A stretch of DNA of 64,000 nucleotides. Origin: Lentzea pudingi (lineage in GTDB: Bacteria > Actinomycetota > Actinomycetes > Mycobacteriales > Pseudonocardiaceae). The notes beneath the pieces were generated by a model. It saw only the letters and a list, made by a program, of their open reading frames with translations, made no database searches and was not told where the DNA came from. Below are positions 37,502-47,400 of this stretch, in pieces. The DNA is taken from positions 62,001-126,000 of the forward strand of contig NZ_BMNC01000002.1 of NCBI RefSeq assembly GCF_014646255.1, given 5' to 3'. The position numbers were made by a program, and so were the translations under genes. The first letter of the stretch is position 1. Every line of letters begins with the position of its first letter.

Positions 37502-38389
37502 TCAGCCCGCCGGGCTCAGCACCACCACGGGCTTGCACGCCGTGCCCTCGTCCTTGGCCAGCGCGATGACGTGCCCGTCCGGCCCGAACACCCCGTAGGT
37601 CCCCTCGATGCCACCCGCGCGCAGCCGTTGCCCGTGCGACAGCGCCGACGCCTCGTTCGGGTCGATCTCCCGGCGCGGGAACGCCGTCGCGACCGCGGAG
37701 TCCAGGTCGAGCGACAGGCCGGGCGTCTCCTCCAGCTGCTGCAGGGTCTTGGCGACGCGGAGGTCGAACGGTCCGACCCTGGTGCGCCGCAACGCCCCGA
37801 GGTGCCCTCCGACGCCGAGCGCGGCACCGAGGTCGCGGGCCAGCGCGCGCACGTACGTGCCGGACGAGCACTCGACCATCACGTCGAGCAGCACGGTCTT
37901 GTCCTCACGGCGTGAGAACAGCACGTCGAACCGATGCACGGTCACGGGCCGTGCGGGGATCTCGACCTCTTCGCCGGCGCGCACGCGGGCGTAGGCGCGC
38001 TTGCCGTCGATCTTCACGGCGGAGACGGACGACGGCACCTGCTGGATGGGGCCGGTCAGTTTCGCGATCTCGGCCGCGATCGCGTCGTCCGCGACACCGG
38101 AGGCGTCCTCAGTGGACAGCACCTCGCCCTCGGCGTCGTCCGTGGTGGTGGACGCGCCGAGCACGATCGTCGCGAGGTAGGCCTTGCTGTCGAGCGCGAG
38201 GTGGCCGAGGAGTTTCGTCGCGCGTTCGATGCCGAGCACGAGCACGCCGGTCGCCATCGGGTCCAGCGTGCCGGCGTGGCCGACCTTGCGGGTGCCGAGG
38301 ATCCTGCGCACGCGCGCCACCACGTCGTGCGAGGTCATGCCGTCCGGCTTGTCGACGACGACCAGGCCCGGTGCAACAGAGGGTTTCAC
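37502..38389 (-). CDS. truB: tRNA pseudouridine(55) synthase
   Basis: A 295-residue enzyme that makes pseudouridine 55 in the T-loop of tRNAs. VVDKPDGMTSHDVV opens the catalytic domain; RKVGHAGTLDPMATGVLVLGI holds the catalytic Asp. SSGTYVRALARDLG is the second core block, and the C-terminal PUA-like part ends at SPAG. GTG at 38389 has TAAGAT 8 bases upstream; longer in-frame starts lack signals. The promoter overlaps the stop of the MFS gene. Confidence 0.96.
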   Translation of the reverse strand: MKPSVAPGLVVVDKPDGMTSHDVVARVRRILGTRKVGHAGTLDPMATGVLVLGIERATKLLGHLALDSKAYLATIVLGASTTTDDAEGEVLSTEDASGVADDAIAAEIAKLTGPIQQVPSSVSAVKIDGKRAYARVRAGEEVEIPARPVTVHRFDVLFSRREDKTVLLDVMVECSSGTYVRALARDLGAALGVGGHLGALRRTRVGPFDLRVAKTLQQLEETPGLSLDLDSAVATAFPRREIDPNEASALSHGQRLRAGGIEGTYGVFGPDGHVIALAKDEGTACKPVVVLSPAG

Positions 38390-38397
38390 GGCGCGAA

Positions 38398-38403
38398 ATC
38401 TTA
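38398..38403 (-). promoter_or_regulatory. truB -10 element overlapping MFS stop codon
   Basis: TAAGAT lies 8 bases before the truB GTG. Its first three bases are the TAA stop of the upstream MFS gene. Confidence 0.55.
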
Positions 38404-39726
38404 AGCGACGTGCAGAGCGTCCCAGCGACGACGCCGAATCTGCACCGGCACGGTCTCCCCGCGCTCCTCCGCCTCGAACACCGCGGCACGCGCGCGCCGC
38501 CACCAGACGAGCATCCGCCAGCCGCCCAGGACCAGCACGAGCACGCAGAAGCTGAACGCCACCCGGAACGCCGACACAGGCGCCAGAACACCCTCGAAGA
38601 GGTCCAGCAGCACACCGACGCCAAGCGCGGTCACGGTCACCGCGAGGAAGCCTCCGACGTTGACCAGGCCACTGGCCGTGGACTGCCGGTGCGACGGGTT
38701 GTAGTCACGCGCGAGAGCGAACGCCACGCCCGAGATCGGCCCACCGACGGTGAGCACCAGGAACACCACGGCGATGACCGGCGCCGGCACGTGCCCGCCC
38801 GGCCAGAGCAGCAGCACGCCCCACCCGGTGAACGCGAACGCCAGGAACCCGACCGAGATCGGCATGCGCCACTCGGGGTTGCGCGAGAACAGGCCGCCGA
38901 TGATCGGGCTCGCCACGATCGCGCCGATCACGAGCAGGCCGAGCGTCGAGGACGCGGCACGCGGCGACATCCCCTGCGCCTGCACGAGGTACGGGTACCC
39001 CCACAGCAGCCCGATGACGGCGGGCGTCGACATGGTGCTGAAGTGCGCCCAGAACCCGAGCCGGGTGCCGGGCACGCTCCACGCCTGCCGCACCTTCGGC
39101 CAGATCTTCCGCAACGGCACGGCTTCCGGCTTCGGCGCGACGAACCCCTCCGGCACGTCGCGCACCCGCAGGAACGCCACGACCGAGTAGAGCGCCGTGG
39201 CACCGCCCGCGATGAGGAACGCCCAGGTCCACCCGATCGAGCCGAGCATGAGCGTCAGCGGCACCGTGGCGACGAGGTTGCCGACACCGCCGATCGCGGC
39301 CGTGACGGCGACGACGAGCGAGTACTGGCGCGGCGGGAAGTGCGTCGCGACGAGGCGGATCACGCTGATGAACGTCATCGCGTCACCCATGCCGAGCACC
39401 GCCCGCGCGGTGAGCCCGAGCGCGTACGAGTCGGCGACGGCGAAGAGCACCTGGCCGGTGCCCATGAGCAGGGCGGCGACCGTGAGCACGCGGCGCGGCC
39501 CGTAGCGGTCGACGAGCAGACCCGTGGGGATCTGCATCAGGGCGTAGACGCCGATCTGCAGCACGGTGAACACACCGAGCTGGGCGGGTCCGAGCCCGAA
39601 CCGCTCGCTCGCCTCCAGTCCGGCCACGCCGAGCGTGGTGCGGTGGAAGAGAGCGGCGAAGTAGACGAAGACGGCGGTGGTCCAGATCAGCCACGAGGTC
39701 CGGGTGGCGCGATCGACCGACGGCAA
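38401..39726 (-). CDS. MFS transporter
   Basis: A 441-residue protein with about twelve membrane helices. FGLGPAQLGVFTVLQIGVYALMQIPTGLLVDRYGPRRVLTVAALLMGTGQ includes the MFS motif-A region GLLVDRYGPRR. The C-terminal tail (WWRRARAAVFEAEERGE) is cytosolic. The start is TTG at 39726 with GGGAG 9 bases away. A TTAGT-N8-ACTAA site lies upstream. The transported compound is unknown. Confidence 0.88.
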   Translation of the reverse strand: MPSVDRATRTSWLIWTTAVFVYFAALFHRTTLGVAGLEASERFGLGPAQLGVFTVLQIGVYALMQIPTGLLVDRYGPRRVLTVAALLMGTGQVLFAVADSYALGLTARAVLGMGDAMTFISVIRLVATHFPPRQYSLVVAVTAAIGGVGNLVATVPLTLMLGSIGWTWAFLIAGGATALYSVVAFLRVRDVPEGFVAPKPEAVPLRKIWPKVRQAWSVPGTRLGFWAHFSTMSTPAVIGLLWGYPYLVQAQGMSPRAASSTLGLLVIGAIVASPIIGGLFSRNPEWRMPISVGFLAFAFTGWGVLLLWPGGHVPAPVIAVVFLVLTVGGPISGVAFALARDYNPSHRQSTASGLVNVGGFLAVTVTALGVGVLLDLFEGVLAPVSAFRVAFSFCVLVLVLGGWRMLVWWRRARAAVFEAEERGETVPVQIRRRRWDALHVA

Positions 39727-39760
39727 GGCGGCACTCTCCCAGGTCAGGGGCGGGCAGATA

Positions 39761-39778
39761 TTAGTTACATCGCACTAA
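39761..39778 (-). promoter_or_regulatory. MarR-like operator upstream of MFS gene
   Basis: TTAGT-N8-ACTAA lies 35-52 bases upstream of the MFS start, between a TTGCTT and a TATCTG that could be -35 and -10 boxes 16 bases apart on the minus strand. The region is AT-rich. Confidence 0.4.
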
Positions 39779-39862
39779 GCAACCTTCTTGGTAACGGTTT
39801 CATGCCGTGAGGTCGCCCACAGCGCCCGTTCAGGGAGTCACTCAGTGGCCCTGCTCACAGGC

Positions 39863-41164
39863 CTAGCGGACCGCGCCCTCCACCGCCCACTCCCCCGAGC
39901 GCGTGCGCCACACCACCGCGAGCAGCCGCAGCACCATGAAGGCCGACAGCCCCGTCCAGATGCCCGCGAGCCCCCAGCCGAACGCGTACGAGGCCCACAC
40001 GAGCGGCAGGAACCCGATCACCGCCGACCCGAGCGTCGCCGTGCGCATGAACTTCACGTCACCGGCGCCGAGCAGCACCCCGTCCAGGGCGAACACCACA
40101 CCCGCGATCGGTTGCAGCGCGACGAAGAACCACCACGCGTTCGGGATCTCGGCCAGCACACCGGCGTCCGTCGTGAACGCCCGCGGCAGCACGGTGACCA
40201 GCGCCGCGAACACCAGCCCCAGCCCGATGCCGAACACCAGCCCGTACCGCGTGATCTGCCAGGCGAGCTTCTCCGCCTGCCGGCGCTTCGACGCCCCCAG
40301 CGCCGCGCCGACGAGTGACTGCGCCGCGATGGCCAACGAGTCGAGCACAAGTGCGAGGAACGTCCACAGCTGCAACACGACCTGATGCGCGCCCAACGCT
40401 CCTACGGACGTCCGTGCCGCCACAGAGGCCGCGCTGATGAAGCAGGCCTGGAACGCGAGGCTCCGCAACACCAGATCGCGCCCCATACCGAGCTGCGCGC
40501 GCATGGCGGTCCACTGCGGCTTCAACGACACGTGCTCCGCGAACAGCGCCTTGAAGAACAGCCCGGCCGACAGCACCTGCGCCACGACGTTCGCAATGGC
40601 CGAACCCTCGAGTCCCCAGCCCGCGCCGTAGACGAGGGCGGGACACAGCACCGCACTGATGCCGTTGCCGATCAGGATGTACTTCAGGGGCCGTTTCGTG
40701 TCCTGAACACCGCGCATCCACCCGTTGCCGGCCATCGTGACGAGGATGAACGGCGCACCGAACAACGCGATGCGCACCCACTCCACCGCCGCGTCCGCCA
40801 CGGCGCCAGGCCCGGCCAGCAGCTCGGCCAACGGCCGCGCGAACAGCTGCCCCAGCAGCACCACGAGCACACCGGCGGCCAGCGCCAGCCACGTCGCCTG
40901 AACGCCCTCCTCGACGGCCTCCTGACGACGCCCGGCCCCGTGCAACCGGGACGTGCGCGCCGTCGTGCCGTACGAGAGAAACGTCAGCTGCGTGGACACC
41001 TGCGTGAGCAGCACACCGCCGAGAGCGAGCCCAGCGAGCGGCAACGCCCCCAGGTGCCCCACGACCGCCGTGTCGACGAGCACGTACAACGGCTCGGCCG
41101 CCAGCACCCCCAGGGCGGGCACCGCCAGCCCGATCACCCGCCGAGCGGGAACCCGATCCTCCAC
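39863..41164 (-). CDS. MATE-family efflux protein (DinF type)
   Basis: A 433-residue exporter with about twelve membrane helices. IGLAVPALGVLAAEPLYVLVDTAVVGHLGALPLAGLALG is the MATE signature start; the repeat half begins near residue 230. DinF-like genes lie between truB and nrnA/rbfA in many Actinobacteria. TAGGTT is 6 bases before the GTG, so the gene is probably transcribed separately and leaderless. The exported substrate is not known. Confidence 0.92.
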   Translation of the reverse strand: MEDRVPARRVIGLAVPALGVLAAEPLYVLVDTAVVGHLGALPLAGLALGGVLLTQVSTQLTFLSYGTTARTSRLHGAGRRQEAVEEGVQATWLALAAGVLVVLLGQLFARPLAELLAGPGAVADAAVEWVRIALFGAPFILVTMAGNGWMRGVQDTKRPLKYILIGNGISAVLCPALVYGAGWGLEGSAIANVVAQVLSAGLFFKALFAEHVSLKPQWTAMRAQLGMGRDLVLRSLAFQACFISAASVAARTSVGALGAHQVVLQLWTFLALVLDSLAIAAQSLVGAALGASKRRQAEKLAWQITRYGLVFGIGLGLVFAALVTVLPRAFTTDAGVLAEIPNAWWFFVALQPIAGVVFALDGVLLGAGDVKFMRTATLGSAVIGFLPLVWASYAFGWGLAGIWTGLSAFMVLRLLAVVWRTRSGEWAVEGAVR

Positions 41165-41170
41165 CCGACG

Positions 41171-41176
41171 AACCTA
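41171..41176 (-). promoter_or_regulatory. -10 element of the MATE gene
   Basis: TAGGTT, 6 bases before the GTG at 41164. Confidence 0.55.
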
Positions 41177-41214
41177 AGCTTTGCGAAGCTCATCCGTCTG
41201 GTGACGACGGCCAC

Positions 41215-42348
41215 TCACGACCGTTGGGGCAACCCGAAGACCTGCTCGCGTGCCACGGCCAGCGCCGAGTGCAACGCACCGGACCGGACCGGGTTCGCGG
41301 TGATCTGCGCGAGGTGCACGGGCGTCCTCGGCACGACGAGCTTCAGCAGCTCCTGCGCCACCAGGTCGCACAACGTCTCGCCGCCCGCGTGCGCCACCGC
41401 ACCGGACAGCAGCACCAGCTCGGGGTCGAGCACGCACACGACGTTCGCCAGCCCGAGCGCGATCCGGTGCGCCAGCACCGTCAGGAACGCCCTGCCCTCG
41501 GTCCCGGCGTTCAACGCGTGCGCCACGGCCTCCAGCCCGGACGACTCGTGGATGCCGTGCTCGGCCGCGAGCGCCACGATCGCCTCGCTGTCGACCTGGT
41601 CGCCGTAGCGCCCGCCCGGCACCTGCATCGAGTCGATCTCGCCCGCGCCACCCGTGACGCCGCGCAGCAGCACGCCGTTGATCACGACCGCCGAGCCGAT
41701 CTCGTCCGCGGGCCAGAACAGCACGAAGTTGCGCACCCCGGCGGCACGGCCGGAGCTCATCTCCTCCAGCGCGGCGAGGTTGATGTCGTTCTCGATCGAC
41801 ACCGACGTGCCGAGCAGCTCGCGCAGCGTCGAAGGCAGGTCGACGGCGGAAAGGCCGGGCAGGTGCGGCGCGAACCCGAGATGACCGGTGGCCGGATCGA
41901 CCGCGCCCGGCGTGCCGACGACGACGTGCGACAACGCGTCGAGCTTCAGCCCGGCCAGCGCCGCCGCCTTCTGCACCGTCCCGCGGAACGCCTGGAGGGT
42001 GTTGTCCTTGGGCATCGGCGCGCTGTGCTCGGCCAGCAACGACCCGGTGATGTCCGCGATGGCCACGTCGATCAGCTCGGGCGTCAACGCCACCGCGGCC
42101 ACGTACCCGACACCGCCGTTGACGGCCCACATCTGCGCCCGAGGCCCGCGTCCACCACCACGCAACCCGGTGCGGACGACCATGCCGTCCTCTTCGAGCC
42201 GCGCCAGCAACTGGGCGGTGGCGGGCTTGGACAGCCCGATCACCTCTTCCAGCTCGGCCCGCGTCATCGCCCCGCTGCGCAGCAACGTCTCGATGGCGGC
42301 CCGGTCGTTGATCTCCCGCAGCAGCCGCGGGCTTCCTGTCCGTGTCAT
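41215..42348 (-). CDS. ROK-family transcriptional regulator
   Basis: A 377-residue regulator of the NagC/XylR type. A winged helix (MTRAELEEVIGLSKPATAQLLARLEEDGMV) precedes the sugar-kinase-like ROK domain with VVVGTPGAVDPATG and ENDINLAALEE. The usual zinc motif CxCGxxGC after GGAGEI is absent, replaced by VPGGRYGDQ. It starts inside the nrnA stop (4-base overlap), so it belongs to that operon. Its ligand and targets are unknown. Confidence 0.88.
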   Translation of the reverse strand: MTRTGSPRLLREINDRAAIETLLRSGAMTRAELEEVIGLSKPATAQLLARLEEDGMVVRTGLRGGGRGPRAQMWAVNGGVGYVAAVALTPELIDVAIADITGSLLAEHSAPMPKDNTLQAFRGTVQKAAALAGLKLDALSHVVVGTPGAVDPATGHLGFAPHLPGLSAVDLPSTLRELLGTSVSIENDINLAALEEMSSGRAAGVRNFVLFWPADEIGSAVVINGVLLRGVTGGAGEIDSMQVPGGRYGDQVDSEAIVALAAEHGIHESSGLEAVAHALNAGTEGRAFLTVLAHRIALGLANVVCVLDPELVLLSGAVAHAGGETLCDLVAQELLKLVVPRTPVHLAQITANPVRSGALHSALAVAREQVFGLPQRS

Positions 42349-43331
42349 GACCCCACCCGCTCCAACGCGCCCTTCAGCGCGGCAACGACCTGCTCCGAGG
42401 TCCCGTCGAACGTGAACCCGGCCGCCAGCCGGTGCCCACCACCCCCGAGGACCTGCGCCACCTCACGAACGTCGACCCGGCTCACGGCCCGCAGCGACAC
42501 GGACCAGAACCCGGGCCTGAGCTCCTTCACCACCGCCGCGACCTCGGCCTCCGAAGCCGAGCGCACGACGTCGATGACGCTCTCCACCTCTTCACTACGA
42601 ACCCCGTGAGCGTCCTCGATGCTCACCACAGCATGAGCAAGCCCCAGCCCGTGCGCAGCCTTTTGATCAAGCTCGGCCTTGGCCAGAACACGCGACAACA
42701 TGCCGAGGTAGGCGAACGGATGAGAGTCCATCAACGGCCGTGTGACCGCGTACGCGTCCACACCGGTCTCCAGCAACCGCGCAGCCGTGTGGTGCGCCTC
42801 TGGCCCTGCCTTCCGAAAGCCCCCGGTGTCGGTGACGAGCCCGGCATAGATGCACCGCGCGATCGGCTCGTCGATCTCGACGTTCATCTCGTCGAGCAAC
42901 TTGAGCGCGATGAGCGCCGTGGCTTCCGCGCGGTCGTCAATGCAGTGCACCGTCCCGTACCGCGTGTTCGACACGTGGTGGTCCACCACGATCACGGGCC
43001 CACGACAACTGGCGACCCGCCCCTTGAGCGGCCCCAGCCGCTCCAAGCTGCCCGTGTCCATGACGACCAGCAGTTCCGGCGCCTCGGGCACCTCGTCGCG
43101 ATGAACGAGCAGCCCGGCCGTGTCCAGCGCCTTCAGCGACTCGGGCACGGCCTCGGGCTCACCGAACGCCACGCGCACCGCCACCCCGCGCCGATGCAGC
43201 GCGAGCCCCACCGCCAACGCACTCCCGAGCGTGTCAGCGTCGGGGTTGATGTGACTCAGCAGGGTCACATCACGGGCGTCGGCCAGCAACCTCGCGGCCT
43301 CGGCAAGGGTGGTGCTCAGGTCGTCTGCCAC
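42345..43331 (-). CDS. nrnA: DHH-family oligoribonuclease / pAp phosphatase (NrnA-like)
   Basis: A 328-residue DHH-DHHA1 phosphoesterase that degrades short RNAs or pAp. SHINPDADTLGSALAVGLAL is motif I, VVMDTG motif II and VVDHHVSN the DHH box; GGGGHRLAAGFTF is the DHHA1 substrate loop. Its place after rbfA is conserved in Actinobacteria. TAACGT lies 6 bases before the GTG start, which suggests its own promoter. Confidence 0.93.
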   Translation of the reverse strand: MADDLSTTLAEAARLLADARDVTLLSHINPDADTLGSALAVGLALHRRGVAVRVAFGEPEAVPESLKALDTAGLLVHRDEVPEAPELLVVMDTGSLERLGPLKGRVASCRGPVIVVDHHVSNTRYGTVHCIDDRAEATALIALKLLDEMNVEIDEPIARCIYAGLVTDTGGFRKAGPEAHHTAARLLETGVDAYAVTRPLMDSHPFAYLGMLSRVLAKAELDQKAAHGLGLAHAVVSIEDAHGVRSEEVESVIDVVRSASEAEVAAVVKELRPGFWSVSLRAVSRVDVREVAQVLGGGGHRLAAGFTFDGTSEQVVAALKGALERVGS

Positions 43332-43337
43332 AGGGAG

Positions 43338-43343
43338 ACGTTA
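43338..43343 (-). promoter_or_regulatory. -10 element of the nrnA-like gene
   Basis: TAACGT, 6 bases before the GTG at 43331. Confidence 0.55.
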
Positions 43344-43444
43344 GCCGTTCACAGTCCCGAAGTGCTCTGCGGCACCCTCGGACAAGACAGTTTCCATCCG
43401 ATTCCGTCGCCACTGTGCCAAGTGGACCACCGGCGAAAACCAGA

Positions 43445-43471
43445 GGGCGGACACGATGAACGTGCCCGCCC
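43445..43471 (-). terminator. hairpin downstream of rbfA
   Basis: GGGCGGACAC / GTGCCCGCCC arms with one mismatch and a 7-base loop, about 30 bases after rbfA. A second perfect 7+7 repeat (43496-43510) surrounds the rbfA stop itself. They separate rbfA from the nrnA promoter. Confidence 0.5.
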
Positions 43472-43501
43472 TGGTCGTGCGCGGAAAGGTCCGTCGAGGA
43501 C

Positions 43502-43951
43502 TCAGTCCTCGTCCTCGGCCTCGCGAGGCGCCTTGTACGGGTCGGCCTCGCCGGCGGGGGTGGCCCCCGCCGACCGGCGCAGCACCTCGGCGTCGGAGGC
43601 CTGGGCCTTGGCCAGCAGCTCTTCCATCTTGCGAGCCTCATCCGGCACGGTGTCCGTCATGAACGTCAGCGTGGGCGTGAACCTGACCCCGGTCTGTGCT
43701 CCGACCATGGATCGCAGCACCCCCTTGGCCTTCTCCAGAGCCGCTGCGGCCCCGGCGTAGTCGGGTTCGACGTCCAGGCGCTCGCCCAGAACGGTGTAGT
43801 AGACGGTCGCGTCGTGCAGGTCCCCGGTCACCCTGGTGTCGGTGATCGTCACCCGAGCCAGCCGCGGGTCCTTGACCTCGTGCTCCAGAGCCGAAGCGAC
43901 GATCTGTGAGATCCGCTTGGCGAGCTTGCGGGCACGTGCCGTGTCGGCCAC
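43502..43951 (-). CDS. rbfA: 30S ribosome-binding factor A
   Basis: A 149-residue KH-fold factor for late 30S maturation and cold growth. [50 protein letters not shown] and [22 protein letters not shown] are family blocks; the acidic C-terminal tail is longer than in E. coli. GGGAGG lies 3 bases before the GTG. It follows the DUF503 gene after a block of decayed repeats. Confidence 0.95.
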   Translation of the reverse strand: MADTARARKLAKRISQIVASALEHEVKDPRLARVTITDTRVTGDLHDATVYYTVLGERLDVEPDYAGAAAALEKAKGVLRSMVGAQTGVRFTPTLTFMTDTVPDEARKMEELLAKAQASDAEVLRRSAGATPAGEADPYKAPREAEDED

Positions 43952-43970
43952 GAGCCTCCCCTTCCTAGTC

Positions 43971-44129
43971 GTCCTCCGGCCCGATCAATCGAGTGCGGGC
44001 CCGAAAGGGCAATGAGCACAGTGCAGTTCCAGTTCAAGCCGCGGTCACTCGTCCTCGGGCCCGACCAGCCTCGTCCGTGCCCGAGAGGCAGTAAACACAG
44101 TGCAGTTCCAGTTCGAGCCGCGGTCACTC
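43971..44129 (-). repeat. tandem decayed copies of the DUF503 3' end
   Basis: Unit A (43971-44050) and unit B (44051-44129) repeat about 80 bases; a third, diverged match is the true gene end from 44130. A and B still encode remnants such as [11 protein letters not shown] before a stop, matching the gene's ARTRLVGPEDE, but carry an extra segment that shifts frame. Each unit keeps a small hairpin at a like place whose stem bases differ (GCCC/GGGC, TGCC/GGCA, TGCT/AGCA). Confidence 0.75.
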
Positions 44130-44420
44130 GTCCTCGGGCCCGACCAGTCTCGTCCGTGCTGAAAGCAGTTCCAGTTCGGGTCGTCCCGCCACGAGCCTTT
44201 CACAGCCGGCGAGAACGTCCCTGACGTGCTCCAGGTCGGCGGCGACCGCCGCCACCCCGATCAAGCTGCGCCGATGCAGGTCCAGGTGACCGGCCTCGGA
44301 GACAGCGACCTCGAAGCGCTTGCGCAGTTCGGCCACGAGGGGCCGCACCACTGAACGCTTCTCCTTCAACGAGTGGACGTCGCCCAGAAGCACGTCCAAT
44401 TCCAGAGCACCCACGTACAT
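44124..44420 (-). CDS. DUF503 family protein
   Basis: A 98-residue protein, MYVGALELDVLLGDVHSLKEKRSVVRPLVAELRKRF at its start being the full family signature. DUF503 has a ferredoxin-like fold and often sits between infB and rbfA, as here; its function is unknown. GGAGG lies 7 bases before the ATG; a GTG at 44483 is inside the infB terminator and is unlikely. Its 3' end is duplicated downstream. Confidence 0.92.
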   Translation of the reverse strand: MYVGALELDVLLGDVHSLKEKRSVVRPLVAELRKRFEVAVSEAGHLDLHRRSLIGVAAVAADLEHVRDVLAGCERLVAGRPELELLSARTRLVGPEDE

Positions 44421-44441
44421 GGGTGAGATCCTCCAGAAGAA

Positions 44442-44480
44442 AGGGGTGCGGAGCCACCGGTTAAACGGCTCCGCACCCCT
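44442..44480 (-). terminator. hairpin between infB and DUF503 gene
   Basis: A perfect 14-pair stem (AGGGGTGCGGAGCC / GGCTCCGCACCCCT) with an 11-base loop, 10 bases after the infB stop. It probably lowers read-through into the DUF503-rbfA part. Confidence 0.85.
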
Positions 44481-44490
44481 CACCTACCGA

Positions 44491-47400
44491 CTAGGCGCGC
44501 GGCTTCTCGCGCATCTCGAAGGTCTCGATGACGTCTTCCAGCTTGAGGTCGCTGTAGTTGCCGAGCGTGAGACCACACTCGAAACCTTCGCGGACCTCGG
44601 TGGCGTCGTCCTTGAACCGCTTGAGCGAGCTGATCGGGAGGTTCTCCGCGATCACCTTGCCGTCACGGATCAGGCGAGCACGCGCGTTGCGGCGGATCTC
44701 GCCCGACAGGACCATGCAACCCGCGATCGTGCCGACCTTGGAGGACTTGAAGACGTCGCGGACCTCGGCGCGGCCGAGCTGGACCTCTTCGTACTCCGGC
44801 TTGAGGAGACCCTTGAGGGCCGCCTCGATCTCGTCGATCGCCTGGTAGATGACCGTGTAGTACCGGACGTCCACGCCCTCGCGGTTCGCGAGTTCGGTCG
44901 CCTTGCCCTCGGCCCGGACGTTGAAGCCCAGGACGATGGCGGAACCGGCCACGGCGAGGTTGATGTCGCCTTCGGTGATGCCACCGACACCGCGGTGGAT
45001 CACGCGCAGCTCGACGTCGTCGCCGACCTCGATCTTCATGAGCGCGTCCTCGAGGGCCTCGACGGTACCCGAGTTGTCACCCTTGATGATCAAGGTGAGT
45101 GCTGAAGTCTCCTTCAGCGCGGCGTCCAGGTCTTCCAGGCTGACGCGCTTGCGCTTCGCCGCGTTGGCGGCGTTGCGGGTGCGGGCCTGACGACGCTCGG
45201 CGATCTGGCGGGCCACCCGGTCCTCGTCGACGACGAGGAACGAGTCACCGGCGCGCGGCACCGAGGTCAGACCGATGACCTGCACCGGACGCGACGGGGT
45301 CGCGACGGTGACGTCATCGCCGTGCTCGTCGACCATGCGGCGCACGCGACCGTACGCGTCACCCGCGACGATCGAGGAGCCGACGCGGAGCGATCCGCGC
45401 TGGACGAGCACGGTGGCGACCGGACCACGACCGCGGTCGAGGTGCGCCTCGATCGCGACACCCTGGGCCTCCATGTCCGGGTTGGCCCGGAGGTCCAGCG
45501 AGGCGTCGGCGGTGAGCAGGATGGCATCGAGCAGGCTGTCGATGTTGATGCCCTGCTTCGCCGAGATGTCGACGAACATCGTGTCGCCGCCGTACTCCTC
45601 TGCGACGAGGCCGTACTCCGTCAGCTGCTGACGGATCTTGGAGGGGTTCGCACCCTCCTTGTCGATCTTGTTGACCGCGACCACGATCGGCGCCTGAGCA
45701 GCCTGCGCGTGGTTGATCGCTTCCACGGTCTGCGGCATCACGCCGTCGTCTGCGGCGACGACGATGACCGCGATGTCGGTCGCGTTCGCACCACGAGCAC
45801 GCATGGCGGTGAACGCCTCGTGACCCGGGGTGTCGATGAAGGTGATGAGGCGCGGGTTGCCCTCGAGCTCGGTCTGCACCTGGTACGCACCGATGTGCTG
45901 CGTGATGCCGCCGGCCTCGCCCTCGGCCACCTTCGCCTTGCGGATGGTGTCGAGCAGTCGCGTCTTACCGTGGTCGACGTGACCCATGACGGTCACGACC
46001 GGCGGACGGATCTGCAGGTCGTCCTCGTCACCGGCGTCCTCGCCGTAGGTGATGTCGAACGTCTCGAGCAGCTCGCGGTCCTCCTCCTCGGGGGACACGA
46101 CCTGCACGACGTAGTTCATCTCGGTGCCGAGCAGCTCCAAGATCTCGTCGGACACCGACTGGGTCGCCGTGACCATCTCGCCCAGGTGGAAGAGCACCTG
46201 CACGAGCGACGCCGGGTTGGCGTTGATCTTGTCGGCGAAGTCGGTCAGCGAGGCACCGCGCGGGAGGCGGATCGTCTCGCCACTGCCCTTGGGCAGGCGG
46301 ACGCCACCGACCGAAGGCGCCTGCATGTTGTCCATGTACTCCTGGCGCTTCTGCCGCTTGGACTTGCGTCCACGACGCGCAGGACCACCCGGACGACCGA
46401 AGGCACCAGCGGTACCGCCGCGACCAGCGCCGCCGCCGCCACCGGGACGACCGCGGAAACCGCCGCCACCACCGGCAGGGGCACCGCCGCCTGCGCCGCC
46501 GCCACCGCCGGGACGGAAGCCGCCGCCACCGCCGCCGCCACCGCCGGGACGGAAGCCACCGCCACCGCCACCGCCGCCACCGGGACGGAAGCCGCCACCG
46601 CCGCCACCGCCACCGCCGCCTCCGCGGAAGCCGCCGCCGCCACCGCCGCCGCCCCCACCGGGACGACCGCCGCCACCGCCGCCACCACCGGGACGGCCAC
46701 CGCCGCCACCGCCGGGACCAGGACGGTTACCGGCCGGACGGTTGCCCGGCATCATGCCGGGGTTCGGCCTCGGGGGCATGTTGCCCGGGTTCGGACGGGG
46801 ACCGCCCTGACCGGGACCACCGGGACGAGGACCACCCTGGCCGGGGCCGGGACGGCCGCCACCCTGCGCTGCCGCAGGACGCGGGCCACCCTGACCCGGA
46901 GCGCCGCTGGGACGCGGGTTCGCCGGACGCGGGTCGCCGGGCTTCGGGCCGCCTGCGGGGCGGTCGCCGCCCTGCTCGGGCCGCGGGCCGGGACGAGGTC
47001 CGGGGCGCGGCGACGGAGCGTTGCCGCCACCGACGCCGAAGGGGTTGTTGCCAGGACGCGGGGCCCGCGGGCCCGCGGGCTTGGGAGCCTGCGTGCGCGG
47101 CGGCACCACGGACTGGGACTGCTGGCCACCGGCGGCCGCGGCGGGTGCCTGCGGCTGCTGGGGCTGTTGAGGCTGCTGCTGCGGAGCCGGGCGCGGGCCG
47201 GGACGCGGTCCGCCACCCGGCTTGGTGCCGGGAGCCGGAGCGGCCTTGGGCTCTGCCGGGGCCGACGCGGCGGGTGCCGGTGCGGCGGCCGGAGCCTGGG
47301 GCTGGGCAGCGGGTGCCGGTGCGGGCGCCGCGGGGGCTGCCGGAGCCTGCGCGGCAGGAGCTGCCGGAGCGGGCTTCGGGGCCGGCGGGCGCGGGGCGGC

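Noticed and set aside
44421..44483. N-terminal extension of DUF503 from GTG 44483
   Set aside because: It would be translated from within the infB terminator stem; the internal ATG has a good Shine-Dalgarno and the family starts there.
46430..46740. Triplet repeat element
   Set aside because: It is the glycine-rich coding part of infB rather than a separate DNA repeat.
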